From contig JABVXU010000140.1 of assembly GCA_013365365.1 (NCBI GenBank), positions 1 to 64,000 of the forward strand: a stretch of DNA of 64,000 nucleotides, read 5' to 3'. Every line of letters begins with the position of its first letter. Within the stretch, counting starts at the first letter, position 1. The translations under genes were made by a program, and so were the position numbers. Of this stretch, positions 1 to 11,425 are shown one piece after another. The notes under the pieces are model-generated. The model was not told where the DNA came from. It searched no databases and worked only from the letters and a program-made list of their open reading frames with translations. This stretch comes from Cruorifilaria tuberocauda (taxonomy: Eukaryota > Nematoda > Chromadorea > Rhabditida > Onchocercidae).

Positions 1-690
1 TGTATTTCCTGTTTTTCCCAGAACCGACGATACAATTACCGTAAACTTACTGGAATGCGTAAAATATATACAAAAATTTACCAAAATGCCTAATATTTCG
101 GAATTTCTAGCTTACTACTTAAGCTATAATAATAATGATATTAAAAGAAAAAATAAAACTATTTTAATAAATTTATTGCTCTTTCATAACCATCTCTACT
201 GTAATAGAATAATGATGGCAAAAAAAGGTTCATGCCCGTATATCATCCTAAAAAACTTAAAAGGATTCTTAGAAGTTCTTAAAAGAAATTCGTAAAAGCA
301 AGAAAAAGAAAAACAATAGCTTGAAGAATTCGATATCATCGCAAATCATCAATAATAAATTACAGTATAGATAAAAAATGATGATAAGAAACATTAGGAT
401 GATGATACGAAATGTTAAATTAAGTAATTACTGTGAAATGAATATTGAAAAAATGAAATCGTCAACAAAATGCAAAATAATTATATCTGTGATATATGGA
501 TAATATGCAATCGCTTGTTTACAAAGGAAGGAGTGGTTGGGACATCTTCAAATATGAGTACATCAAATGCATACAAACATATGCTGAAAAAATGTCCGAA
601 TAATATTGCTTGAATTCTTTTATTTGGTAGATGTTCAATTGGTAATTTACGGTAATTGTATCGTCGGTTCTGGGAAAAACAGGAAATACA
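1..690. mobile_element. Non-autonomous DNA element (MITE-like) with 45-base perfect terminal inverted repeats
   Basis: Bases 1-45 are the exact reverse complement of bases 646-690; the match breaks down just inward at an indel. The outer ends read TGTATTTCC and GGAAATACA. The interior is AT-rich and its longest ORF (86-295, 69 codons) resembles no transposase, so this looks like a miniature non-autonomous transposon or a deleted DNA transposon. The window starts at base 1 of the left repeat, so the left flank and any longer repeat or target-site duplication cannot be seen. The right flank is TTATACC. I cannot assign a superfamily. The perfect arms suggest recent insertion or a preserved hairpin, which is inference. 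Confidence 0.8.
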
Positions 691-2123
691 TTATACCTGT
701 GATGAGTTTATTTATTTGCAGTTTTCATTGCTTTAACCTATTGAGAATAAAACTGTAATGCAGAAATAGACACGATCATAGTGAACGCTAATGTTAAAGG
801 CTTTGAAAATTTTCCAAGATTTAGTAATGGTTCATATAAGCTTTATATTAAATCAAAAAGACTTGAGGAAAGACATGGAATTTATTAAATTCTTTCTCTA
901 TTTTTTAAGCAATAAGTTCAGATAGCTCAAGTACTACGCCCTTAAGTTTTATTGATTTTTTATGGATCCTCTCAGGTGATGGCTATTGAAAAGATGAATG
1001 TACATAATGCTCTTCATGTAATATCGTGATTATTTACCATTATGACATTTTGTACTAAATTAGAATTACAATTATCATGAAACGTCACTACCCTCAAAGT
1101 GTCTCTTCTTTCGATATTATTGAAATAGTTCGGTTGATGAGTGATCATTCAGTTTAGAGCTACTTTAATCTCAGTTCAAAAAAGGAAATAGAACTGTTTT
1201 GATATTGACATCTTACTTGTTAAATAATTCCAATTACTTAAATTGTTCATTAAAAAAAATATTTCTAACTGTAACAAATTTTTGATGGAAATTTGTTCGT
1301 AATGATAGCACATTTCGATATTTACTAAATTATTTATTTCATCGATGAACAAACACAGTATGGCTGCTTTAAAACCTGAGAAATTACGAAATTCAAGCAT
1401 TTAAAAGAATGATGTCAGTACCCAAGGTGTCTAAATTTCCAAAAAAATCTACCCGAAGGCCTAACAAATGAATTATTCGATTCTTTTCGATATTACTAAA
1501 GATTGAATGGCATTACAGGTTTCGGTTTAAAATGTTCCATTTAAAAAGACGAAAGCAAATCTAACTTTGTTTTTTCAATCACTCGTATATAATAATTCTA
1601 TTTTCAAGTATTTGAATGTGAATCCCACAAAAGTTTTCGGTTTTATTCTAAACTGCAGTGACGTTTGCCATCGACCATTTTATAAAAATTCAGCAAAACG
1701 CCGACGAAGAAGAAAAAATTAAACCTTTCACAATAAGTACATGCCTTCAATGAACATCAAAGTTCATTGAATAAATTAAATGTTCAATTAGTAGTAATAT
1801 GCACCCGACAAAAATTAGAAATCAAGGGCGTAAAAACACTAAAAACAAAATCTGCTTTCACGAATTAAAAGTGTAACGATAACTGAAACAACACTAACAA
1901 ACACTACTGTTTTTTATGTGTACATCTATTGAAAACTTACTGATAACGTCTCATTTCTATCGTAAATAATAGACACTTTTATCATGCAAAAGACAAACGA
2001 ATAAAAACATAAAAAACCTCTACGAATATTTCAAACTTTCAGCAAAATATATTCATAGCCATCTGCAACCAGTTGGATGTAAATTATGATTGAAAATAAT
2101 GATAACGAAGATTCTAGCATTCC
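691..2123. other. Intergenic, downstream of the MCFD2-like gene
   Basis: AT-rich sequence with no supportable gene. It should contain the 3' untranslated region of the minus-strand MCFD2-like gene. A short ORF at 1176-1400 (-) has no family resemblance. A small imperfect palindrome, aatgaac...gttcatt, lies near 1748-1768. Confidence 0.5.
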
Positions 2124-3797
2124 TCATTGCTGTTGCTGATGTTTTTGTTGCTGTTGCTGTTGCTGTTGTTGGTATTGCTGCCTCATTTGGTCATCTCGTT
2201 GTTTTTGGGCTATGGAAAATTCTGCATAACTAATATAACCATCTCGATTGATATCATCTGACTCAAAGATCGGATCCAACATCCTCTCAATTTCCATTTC
2301 TGTTATTACTGGTGGTACCTGAGTTGAACTTTGTCGAGAATCTCGATTTTCTGGAATTCCAATAAAAACTAATGGCAAACCAAACTAAGTTCAAAGTCTT
2401 CACAATTTATATTTAGATTTCAGTTTCAAGCGACAAATTCTGTTTCAATTTAGTGATAAAAGAGATTAAGTAAAGTAATACTACAAAAGACTAATACCTT
2501 CATCAAAATGTGTGATTGCTTTAATTAGTTCAATCCCATCCAACGATTCATCATTGTCCAAATCGTGCATATTGAAATAATGGAACTGCAGTTGCTCAGG
2601 TGTCATTTTTGCAATTGGATCACGTTTACCATCCAAATGTTTATTGATGTGCCTAGGAAACGCAATAGTAATATTTTTCGCCATGAGAACGATGGACAAT
2701 TTCCAAAACTAATTTAATTTTGTAATTTGATAGATCCTATTTACGATAACAAACATAGCTAAATGATAAAAAATAGTTGAAAAAATTTTTAAAATTTTTG
2801 AATTTATCATGTCGATATTTCAGAAATAAAACTGTGTTTACATGTCTAATGTGTTTATTATTTCACGATCTAGTCTTCGAATAGTAAAGCAAAAGAACTA
2901 TTTAGCAAACGAAACTTCGTTAACTTCCACTTCCATTAATTTGATTAAATTGAAAAAAAGTTTTTATATGTTTTTACACAAATAATAGTTGAGTTAATGT
3001 CTCAAATTTTCCTAAACTTGGAAATACTATTCATAACAAGAAATTAATACTGGTCAAATCACTGAAGATATAAGAATCATATAAACTTAATAATCATACA
3101 CAAATCGACAACTATTCCTACTTTAAATTCGAGAATTACTTCTTTAGTAATAATCAAATAGGAAGAAAAAATTTTTAAAATGATTTTAGCCACTGGTAGG
3201 AAAAACAATATTAGCTCTAATTGGTATAACTTGAGAAAAATGAAGATTGTCAATGTCAAGTTTTAATAACAGATTTAAAAATTAATCTGTTGCTGAAATT
3301 TGAAGTTTTTCAAATAATTTAGGAATCAGGAACTCATTAAAAAACTGAAATCTATCCTTTAAAAAAGACAACTTTTAAAGAAAATCACCGTCACTATAAA
3401 AAAAAAGTGGATAATAATGGCATACTCAGCATTTTTCGCTTGTTCACCTCCAAACTCTCGAGCACCCTGAGGTAGCGCGTGTTTCTGATGCATCTGGCCT
3501 TGTTGGTGCACCTTCAGAAAAGAAAATTCAATCTCACAGAAGGGAAAAACCGAAGTGATCACAGTTATACTGCGTGAAGAGTTACATAAAAAGTAGTCTA
3601 TTTGAGAGGAGTGAATTTCAGAACATTTGCACATGAGTTAGTTGCAAAATTGTTTAGCTTCTCGGTACTACACCGTGAAAAAATATGATTACTTCTAGTG
3701 GCTTTTGTATATTTTGACCCGGAAACGACGGCGCTTGATGGGCTAATATCAATGTAACTAAAACCAGCAGGAAAATAGCACTCGTAACATTTTGCAT
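2124..3797 (-). CDS. mcfd2: MCFD2-like EF-hand cargo receptor cofactor
   Basis: Four exons: 3797-3693, about 3519-3426, 2652-2498 and 2350-2124; all phases join to give about 190 residues. Residues 1-19 form a signal peptide (MQNVTSAIFLLVLVTLILA). Residues 64-116 align closely with human MCFD2, including HLDGK, QLQFHYFNMHD and LDGIEL..AITH. Two EF-hand loops are visible, at about 94-105 (DLDNDESLDGIE) and 148-159 (DINRDGYISYAE). MCFD2 binds LMAN1/ERGIC-53 in the ER and helps export selected glycoproteins; that role is inferred by homology. Unlike vertebrate MCFD2, which ends soon after the second EF-hand, this one carries a roughly 30-residue tail ending in glutamine runs. The exon 2 acceptor (TTTTCTGAAG) is weak, so that boundary is less certain. 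A TTTTCAG acceptor 23 bases upstream of the ATG suggests trans-splicing. It diverges from the syntaxin-5 gene. Confidence 0.9.
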
Positions 3798-3820
3798 CTT
3801 TAATGAAAGACCAAATTTTC

Positions 3821-3830
3821 CTGAAAACTG
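3821..3830 (-). other. Probable trans-splice acceptor of the MCFD2-like mRNA
   Basis: On the minus strand CAGTTTTCAG ends at 3821, 23 bases before the ATG at 3797. No coding exon is visible upstream. In nematodes a consensus acceptor without an upstream exon usually receives a spliced leader. The position is seen; the function is inferred. Confidence 0.6.
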
Positions 3831-3959
3831 TATAATGTTATATATTCAAATTTGTCTAGACTTAGCGAATATTGATATTTCAAAAAAACAATTTGTTAAA
3901 TTCGAAAAAAATTTGCAAGCTTAAGTTTAATTTTATTGGTCCATTAATGTCACCAATAA

Positions 3960-4280
3960 TACCGAATCATGGAACTACAGTATCTCGGTTTCACTTCCCG
4001 CGGTATCCTCACATTCACCACTAGTATGCATCCCCATAATTGTTCATTCCATAATAATTGGCCAATTCGCATCTCTGTCATCAAAATCACGGCCGCAGCC
4101 GTAGATTCCCGAACTACCACGTCAGCGAAAGGGAGAGAAAAAAAGTGAAATATTATCTGCTCTTTGCGAATTAGGGGTATTTTTGATCTTCGAAGCGGCG
4201 GGGTTAACAGAGACTCGGGAGCTTCACTGAATTCATAATTTCACCCCGCTTCCTCCTGATCTCTGATCTGATCTTTATTT
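3960..4280. promoter_or_regulatory. Candidate shared promoter between MCFD2-like and syntaxin-5 genes
   Basis: This stretch is noticeably richer in G+C than its surroundings and lies between the divergent MCFD2-like and syntaxin-5 genes. It holds a perfect palindrome ATTGGCCAAT (4057-4066), which is a CCAAT box on both strands, and TGACGTGG on the minus strand (4124-4117), which matches the vertebrate unfolded-protein-response element TGACGTG(G/A) bound by XBP1/ATF6. No TATA box is assigned. Promoter activity is inferred from position and composition only. Confidence 0.5.
4117..4124 (-). promoter_or_regulatory. UPRE-type site (TGACGTGG) upstream of the MCFD2-like gene
   Basis: The minus strand reads TGACGTGG about 300 bases upstream of the MCFD2-like start. 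This equals the XBP1/ATF6 UPRE consensus. MCFD2 and its partner LMAN1 respond to ER stress in mammals, so control of this gene by the unfolded protein response is reasonable, but an 8-base match can arise by chance. Confidence 0.4.
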
Positions 4281-4654
4281 CCAGTTAGCCTTCTCGATTT
4301 TCGACATATCATCCCTTCGATAATCACTTTTTTGAAATAATTCATTCAGATGGAAAATTTTATTATTTGTTCTTATTTGCTGTGGTTTCACTGTTCTAAA
4401 ACCTTCATATTATTGTGATTTATATACTTTGTTTTTAAACGTATGATGTCAATAGATATTAGCTCAATCTAATGACTTAAATGAATAAATTTGCAAAAAA
4501 AATTTTTTTAATTAGTTTTCTCGTCATCATATCATGTCTTGATATTGATATTTCCTTGTGAAATGTATGTTGGTAGATTTGACGCAATTAAGTCTTAGTT
4601 CATTCATATCAATTTCAAGATAAATGTAGATATTGAAGGTGTGCGAATTCATTG

Positions 4655-7600
4655 ATGCATGTGAATGAAACCGATTTGCCTTTAACAGTTACACGACGAC
4701 GCGTGACGGCTTCTGGTGTTAGTGTGAATCCTGACATAAATCACATTTGTCCTGAAGACGTTATCAAATCGAAAAATAACCCGTTCTCATCGCTTGCGAA
4801 CCTATCTGCTTCATTGTGGTCTTCTGCACAAGTTTGTAAAATTTTCCTTACATGTTCAGTTGAAAAAGACGAAAGCAGATCTTTGTTATTTTAATCATTC
4901 ATCTGATAATTTCATTTCCAAATATCGAAAATTGAACGCACGAATCCTAGAGCATATTAATGTTTGCTTCGGCTGCTGACCTTGTCAACTGATGATGTAG
5001 CCTGGCGATGATGTAATTATTGAAGTACCATTAAGATAGTTCTTCGTGAGTGTGAAGTTCAAGTGTTTGTTCGCGTTGAGAATATCTTAAGGTGTTCCTT
5101 GGTGTGATCGTTAAATGTAAATAGTTTGGAGTTTGCTCTTCGAAATGCGAATTATGTGCGTACAGAATTATAAATTGTTTATTAGAAGTCGAAGTTATAT
5201 GCATATAAAAAAGGATTTAAAGGTAAAGAAAGACTAATTATAAAAGCATGACACTGTCAATCTTAGGAGTAATGTAAAAAACATCTAACTTTATTGATAT
5301 GAATAAAGTATCTAATTATAATTCAGCAACATATTATTGTTCCAATTCAGTTTTCATCAATAAACTTTATAAAACATTTGGTATTTACAGTAATTATAAT
5401 CTGCGGAATATGACAACTGCTAAATGCTCAATTTTGCAGAGTTACCGAGATATCGCAGCAATATCTGGTATTATTAGCTTCTATTTTCGGCCTGTTTCGA
5501 TCTCACAAACCATCATAATTGCAGCATACTTTTTCCGGCACAGCCTGTGACACTTCTCCATCTCTTGATCGTCTCAAGAGTAATTCGAGAAATTCAGGGT
5601 GTAAGCAAAGTTCATCAATAAACTTCATTGAAACAGCTGAAGCAATGCCTTCTCGGGATCGTACTGGCGAGTTTCGTACTACAGCGAAATCCTATCAGGT
5701 TAATTTATTACGCGAAAGACCTCTGAGAAGTTTTTGGAACGGTTAGTATGAGGATGAAATATGAAATAAGTTTTTCTTTTCAGCTATCAAACTTGTTCAT
5801 GAAAATAAAGTGGGGAGAATCCGAGTCTAGCCTGGATTAAATTCATGCGAAATAACTTATTATTTCGGATTAGAAGATAATTTAATTCAGATGAAAATAC
5901 ATGGAGTCAGTAGCTATACACCAAGAGAGCCGAGAATACAGCAATCAGTGCAGTTCGCACAACTTGCAAAGTAATTTTTAAATCCGACTTTTTCTAGAAA
6001 AATTGAAGTGAAAATAGTAAGGTAGCTTAGTTATTCGGGAGTTAGAAATTCGAATTTACTATTCGTTTGAAAAAGACCGGAATTTTATAAATTTTCTAAA
6101 TTCTTTTGAACTCTAAAACTATCGTTTTTCAGACGTATTGGGTGCGACTTAAGTTTAACGTGTGCAAAAATGGAGAAATTAACTGAATTAGCCAAACGGC
6201 GCTCTCTGTTCGATGACCATATGATGGAAATAGAAGAATTAGCGCAAGTGATAAAGCATGTAAGTTTAGGAAGTGCTGTTTAAATGAAAAAGTTGTTATT
6301 GAATGTTGTTATTAGTAAATTTCTAGGATATAACAGGATTAAATAAGCAGATAGCAGTGTTACAAGAATTTTCAAAAAACAACGGCAATTTTAATAAAAA
6401 GGACCAAGGACATGGGCATTCACAGTTGATTGTTGTTGGACTTCAATCAAAACTGGCAGGCGTTAGCAAGGATTTCCAGAATGTATTGGAATTACGAACG
6501 GAGGTCTGTTTGAATTTAGGACCCGTTTGAAATCCAATTGATAAAAATCGGTTAGGTGCATGATAATAAGCTGAATTTCGTTGTTTCAGGTTATGTTCTT
6601 TATTCCAAAGAATGCAGCATGCAGAGAATCATTTTAATATTCATTCATGAATTTTTTTAAACTTCTTTTGATGAATCTTTGAGTTATGATGTTCACTTAT
6701 CTCTACGTTTCCTTTTAGAATTTGAAGCAACAAAGATCGCGTCGCGAAAAATTCAGTCAGTGTCAACCCTTGTTGTCGGGTCTGCCTCCTTCTGTCAATT
6801 CCGGAAGCTGTAAGTTCTGTTGAAAATATTTTAAAACTTTCAAATTTTCAACTTCAAAAAATTCTAAAATTTCTTACCTAGTCAAATGTGAATACAAAAG
6901 AAACTATTCTGAAAATAGTATTTTGGTCACTTTTACTCCGAATTTTCTCTATACTAGATTTCTGTATACTAGATATTGAAAATATGCGATGGGTTACGGA
7001 ATTACTCAAGAGTATGAATTGTTTTTAAAGAAATTTTAACGAAATTATTTACATTGGAAATATGTTTGTAGTTTAAATTATTTAAATTAGTATAAGATTG
7101 ATTATTTTTTGAATTAAATAGTTAAACCGTTTTTTAGCAATTCTATTGCAAGATGAAATGAAAGCTTCATCATCAGTAGCGATTGATATAAGTACGTTAG
7201 AACAACAAAGATTACAACAACAGGTATCTTTTGTTCTAATTTGATTTGTTTTAGTTTTCTCTGCTTAAGATAAATATGGTTTACATACACCGACGAATTC
7301 ATCCTCAACCGTTTCATTTGATGAGATGGATTCAATTATATTTTTTCGTAAGGAGAAAAATTAATTAGGTGAAAAGGTGAGTGTGATCTTCATGAGATCG
7401 ATTTGGAAATCTGATACAAATTCAACATTTGAGCTTTAAGCTTACTCAATGAATTATTAAGGAGTGATATTCTTTCTCACTTTAAATGCTTCTCATTTCT
7501 GTATATATGAACAACAAGAAATAAAAAAATAGGTACTTAAAAGATCAAATGAGAAGTTGGGCTTGAAAAATTGTAGGTTTCACTAATTAATGAACAGGAC

Positions 7601-8386
7601 GCGTATTTGCAAGCTCGTTCAAGTACAATGGAAAATATTGAAAGCAGCATATCGGAGCTGGGGCAGATTTTCCGTCAGGTTAGCAGATATTAATTAAAGT
7701 TAGAAACAGTAATAGTTGAGATGTAAAAGAAAATGTAAGTTATTAAAAATATATTTAATAGTAAAATATATCTTAGTAGCTCATATTTTCTACTGTTTAT
7801 AAATCACGAGCCTTCTTGTATATTTTTTCACTGCATAGATAAAGTGATTACAAGAGTGTAATAATATATGAATAATATATGCATTCTTATTCGGGATCAC
7901 TTGAGAGAGAATTGAGCTTTATAGATATAGCGCCTTGTATTTGTTTTCATAGCGCACAGTACCACATAGTGCCTGAGAGAAAAACTTGACTATTGGGTTT
8001 GATCAAGAAGTGATGCATATATGAGATTCAGGTGATGTAAAATACTGAGAATAAGAAAACCTTTAATCAATGATGATTAGTCAATGCATAAAAAATTGAG
8101 ATTTTGTTCTATTTTTTTTTTCTATTTTTCTAATCATTTCAAATCATTTTTTTCTATTTTTTTAATCATTTCAAATTTTTTGTAGCTGGCTTCATTAGTC
8201 ACTGAGCAGGGTGAAATGATCACTAGAATTGATTCGAATGTTGAAGAAACATCATTAAATGTTGAAGCTGCTCATACGGAACTAGTCAAATATTTCCACT
8301 CAATATCGCAAAATCGGTGGTTGATTATTAAAGTTTTCGGTGTACTTTTCTTCTTCTTTGTGATATTTATTGTTTTTCTTAGTTAG
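4655..8386 (+). CDS. syx-5: Syntaxin-5 (Golgi Qa-SNARE), long and short forms
   Basis: Core exons 5645-5698, 5891-5970, 6133-6259, 6327-6503, 6719-6809, 7138-7223, 7577-7678 and 8186-8386 join in phase to give 305 residues. The start SRDRTGEF matches the mammalian short form (SCRDRTQEF), followed by the N-terminal helical domain (AKRRSLFDDHMMEIEEL; LQSKLAGVSKDFQNVLELRT). The SNARE motif runs through ENIESSISELGQIFRQ to VEAAHTELVKYF with the central-layer glutamine in TEQGE, then comes a C-terminal membrane anchor. It drives vesicle fusion between ER and Golgi (family knowledge). An open exon at 4655-4831 (59 codons) and an in-frame extension at 5525-5644 would add 99 residues, including TRRR near the N terminus. 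This resembles mammalian syntaxin-5L, which carries an arginine ER-retrieval signal and shares an internal start with the short form. Identity is very firm; the long form is inferred. Confidence 0.95.
8120..8183 (+). repeat. Two-copy 32-base tandem repeat at the end of syntaxin-5 intron 7
   Basis: Copy 1 (8121-8152) and copy 2 (8153-8183) share a tctatttttntaatcattt-type core followed by caaat. The second copy runs directly into the TTTTTTGTAG acceptor of the last exon at 8186. The repeat duplicates the pyrimidine-rich and possible branch-point region. Confidence 0.7.
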
Positions 8387-11300
8387 CACTACTACTTCAG
8401 TCACTGATTTTCGTATTCGTCTCCTGTAAATTTTATGAAAATTTTCAGAGAGCTTATAAAAATTGAAGAATTTATAGGTAGTTTGGATTTTTAACTATTC
8501 ATCAGTCGTTATATGCACTGTACTGACTGCTTTTATACTACATTACGACAATAGTCTTAAAGATTACTGTATTGCAGCTATTTTTACATTCCTTATTAAG
8601 CGAGGGCAATACTTTCAATCAGGTCAAAAAATTCATCTTTGTATTTCATCTTCTTTGAAATACTTATATTTTAACTTGGGCAAATTTATTTTCTCATTTC
8701 TTTGTTGTTTCTTTTTACTCCATTTCTCTTTTTTGTTTACTTTTGTGTTTTTACTCTCCCTTTGAAATGCATAAGATCTGTGCATTACAGCATAGGCGCC
8801 ATACGTTTCACAGATTTTTATAAGTTTTATTCCATGGCACATTTGATGTGAGGGAATGCGCATCTTGTTAACAGTTTCGATTTTTTTTTTTTGGCTGAAC
8901 TTTTATTCACGAATCAAAATTTCATGACTTTAGTTTTGATCATCATAGATTTCGATTTGTTGTAGTTTTGCTCTAGTTTCACATATTCTTATACTATGTA
9001 TTCTTTTAATACTAAAGTGTTCATAGAAGTATGGATATTTGTGGAGAACTGAGACGAATTTCATCGAAAAAACTTTTTTAATTTTATGTGTGAATTGCTT
9101 AAACTATCACAGAATTTCAAAAAGATTAATAGTAAAATTCATCAGTTCATCCGTTATTTTTCTTCAATCTTGAATGGTATCCACGCATTATTTCTATCTT
9201 TGGTACCCAGTTTTGTAATAGATTTAAGGTTATTGATGTTAAATGATCCTGGAATTCTGTATGATGAATTCGACCGAGAAAAAATGGGTGAGCAATGTTC
9301 ACCACGCATCAAATTGCTTTTCTTTGTAGTTTATTTACCCTTCCATGCAATTTTTCCAAAATTCTAATAATAATTACATTACAATCCGTGTCACTCCGGT
9401 AAATATTTGTAGGAAATCCCTCAAATTTGAATAAGTAATTTATTCAGTAGTATTTGTCCTTCTGCAATATTCGATTGCTCTATTTATATGTTTTAACTAT
9501 TTTCGATTCATGATATGCACTATGTGCGCATGATAGATAGTTTGATTTGGTGGTGATACTTTACATGAGTATTATGTTTAAAAGAGTATAAACATGTGTA
9601 TATTATTTTATATATCTTTTCTTTCTTTGTTTCTTTATTGTTATTGTTATTTGTATCATTTAGGTGTAAATGAAGAATTTTCAAGATTTGAAGTTTCAAT
9701 TGATTCAATAAGCATCGAATGATTGCTGAATTTATATGATTTTATTAAGCCTGTTGGGTTGTCAAGGAACATTTGTTATGTGAATTTAAAAAACTTTAAG
9801 AATTGGTCTTTTTTCTTTATGGGTTTTTTTTACCGTTTTTTCAGTGAAATATATTCTCGGTCTACTGCTATTTCGCATAATAGAATTATTATCGGATTTT
9901 TCTGATATGTTTTGATTAGAGAGTATAAATCGTTAAGTGATAATAGAAACGTTATTAAAAGGGAACAATTTAGCATCAGTATTTCCAAGGAATTAAATTT
10001 GTACTTCGTAAATTGTGAGGAATTTTTGAGCTAAATTTGCTTTAAACTGTGATAAGGGGAAAGGGTTTGAGAAGAATCATTAAAATTTTTTTCCAAATTA
10101 CGACCTGTATAACATTTTCAAATTACAATGAAATCTTTCAAGATTTAAGCTTAAAGTTTAATCTTAGATCATAGAGTCAATTTATTACCATCTTATCTCG
10201 AGTCATGTTTTTCCATCTCTTTTGCTAGTAGAGGATCATTTCGGTATTGTTATATCATATTGATTGTTTACCAGACGTAATTATTACTGCTAAAGGATAT
10301 AGTTTAGATTGATTATTAAATAGAAAAGTCTGTTGAAATTTCAGTTAAACGAAAAGATTTGAAAAAAACTTATTCGGATCATTTTTACATGGTACATATA
10401 CATTGCTTTTCCTTACTTCGTATCACATCCTCACCTCCTCTTTTTAGTGCATGAATGATGATCTTTATATTTAGTCGTCTTTTTTTGCTTTAACTCAATT
10501 ATTCAAAAATTATATGACAAAAAATATTCGGGAATTAAATAACTTTCAATAGTTGTAAGTTTGCCGACAACTAATGAACTTATATATTGAAATAATTATG
10601 AATATCAGAAAAGAATATCATTTTATATGTTTATCTTTCACAAATACCATTTTTTGTTTTTTATAAAAAAATACATAATGAATTTATAATTATGTTTGAA
10701 GGAATATATATTATATTTCAGTAAGTTAGTATCAACTTTTGCGATATTTGGAATTTGTTGCCACAGCTCTCACTCAAAATATTACATTATAAGGTTACTC
10801 ATTATGTAATCAAATTTACGTAACATCATCTAACATTATTTCATTTCCGTATTCTCAGTCATTAATAATTCGTGATAGTGATAAAAACATGTCGGAAACT
10901 TCGATTAGTATTTTTCTACGTCAGTACTAAATTTAAGAAACATTTTTGTTTTATTTTTCCGAGTACCGTTCAATCATTCTATTTAATACATTTCATAGTA
11001 ATGTATTAGAATTGCACGACATAATCACGAGATTCGATTTGGAAGTGGCAGTGTTTATTTCCAACGAATTTCATAAACTTCGAATAAATCATTTTATGGA
11101 AATTGTATTTGAACGTTAGTAGTAGTGTGTAATTGTTTTGTAAGGATATGAAGAAATAGAGGATAACAATGTCGTCCTTCTCCAATTTTTTTTAGCAGTT
11201 GCGTGTAAATGTGACAATTTAGTAAGAATGATGTAATTTTAGGTAATAATCACTTGGTAAACATTTGTAGAATTATTTGAAATTTAATCACTGCTATTTC

Positions 11301-11411
11301 ACTTTATTTTTGTCTTTAAGAATGACGAATTATTGGCAGAATGCTAAATTCCTTAGTTTTACGGTGCAACAAAATTTATACAAAAGTTTAATGTTTATTT
11401 TTGTTGTTACA
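8387..11411. other. Intergenic between syntaxin-5 and HRD1
   Basis: About 3 kb of AT-rich sequence with the 3' UTR of syntaxin-5 and the promoter of HRD1. The longest ORF (9086-9367, +) has no family resemblance and no convincing splice context. A TACGTCA/TGACGTA motif occurs at about 10917-10923, some 500 bases upstream of HRD1. No RNA gene was recognised. Confidence 0.5.
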
Positions 11412-11412
11412 G
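11401..11412 (+). other. Probable trans-splice acceptor of the HRD1 mRNA
   Basis: A TTGTTGTTACAG acceptor ends at 11412, 13 bases upstream of the HRD1 start codon at 11426, with no upstream coding exon seen. Spliced-leader addition here is inferred. Confidence 0.55.
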
Positions 11413-11425
11413 AATTTTTCATTAA

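Noticed and set aside
86..295. 69-codon ORF within the inverted-repeat element
   Set aside because: Low-complexity, Asn/Lys/Ile-rich composition with no resemblance to a transposase.
10917..10923. TACGTCA upstream of HRD1 as an unfolded-protein-response element
   Set aside because: It lacks the G after TGACGT that defines the UPRE and is a common CRE-like word; not enough to call.
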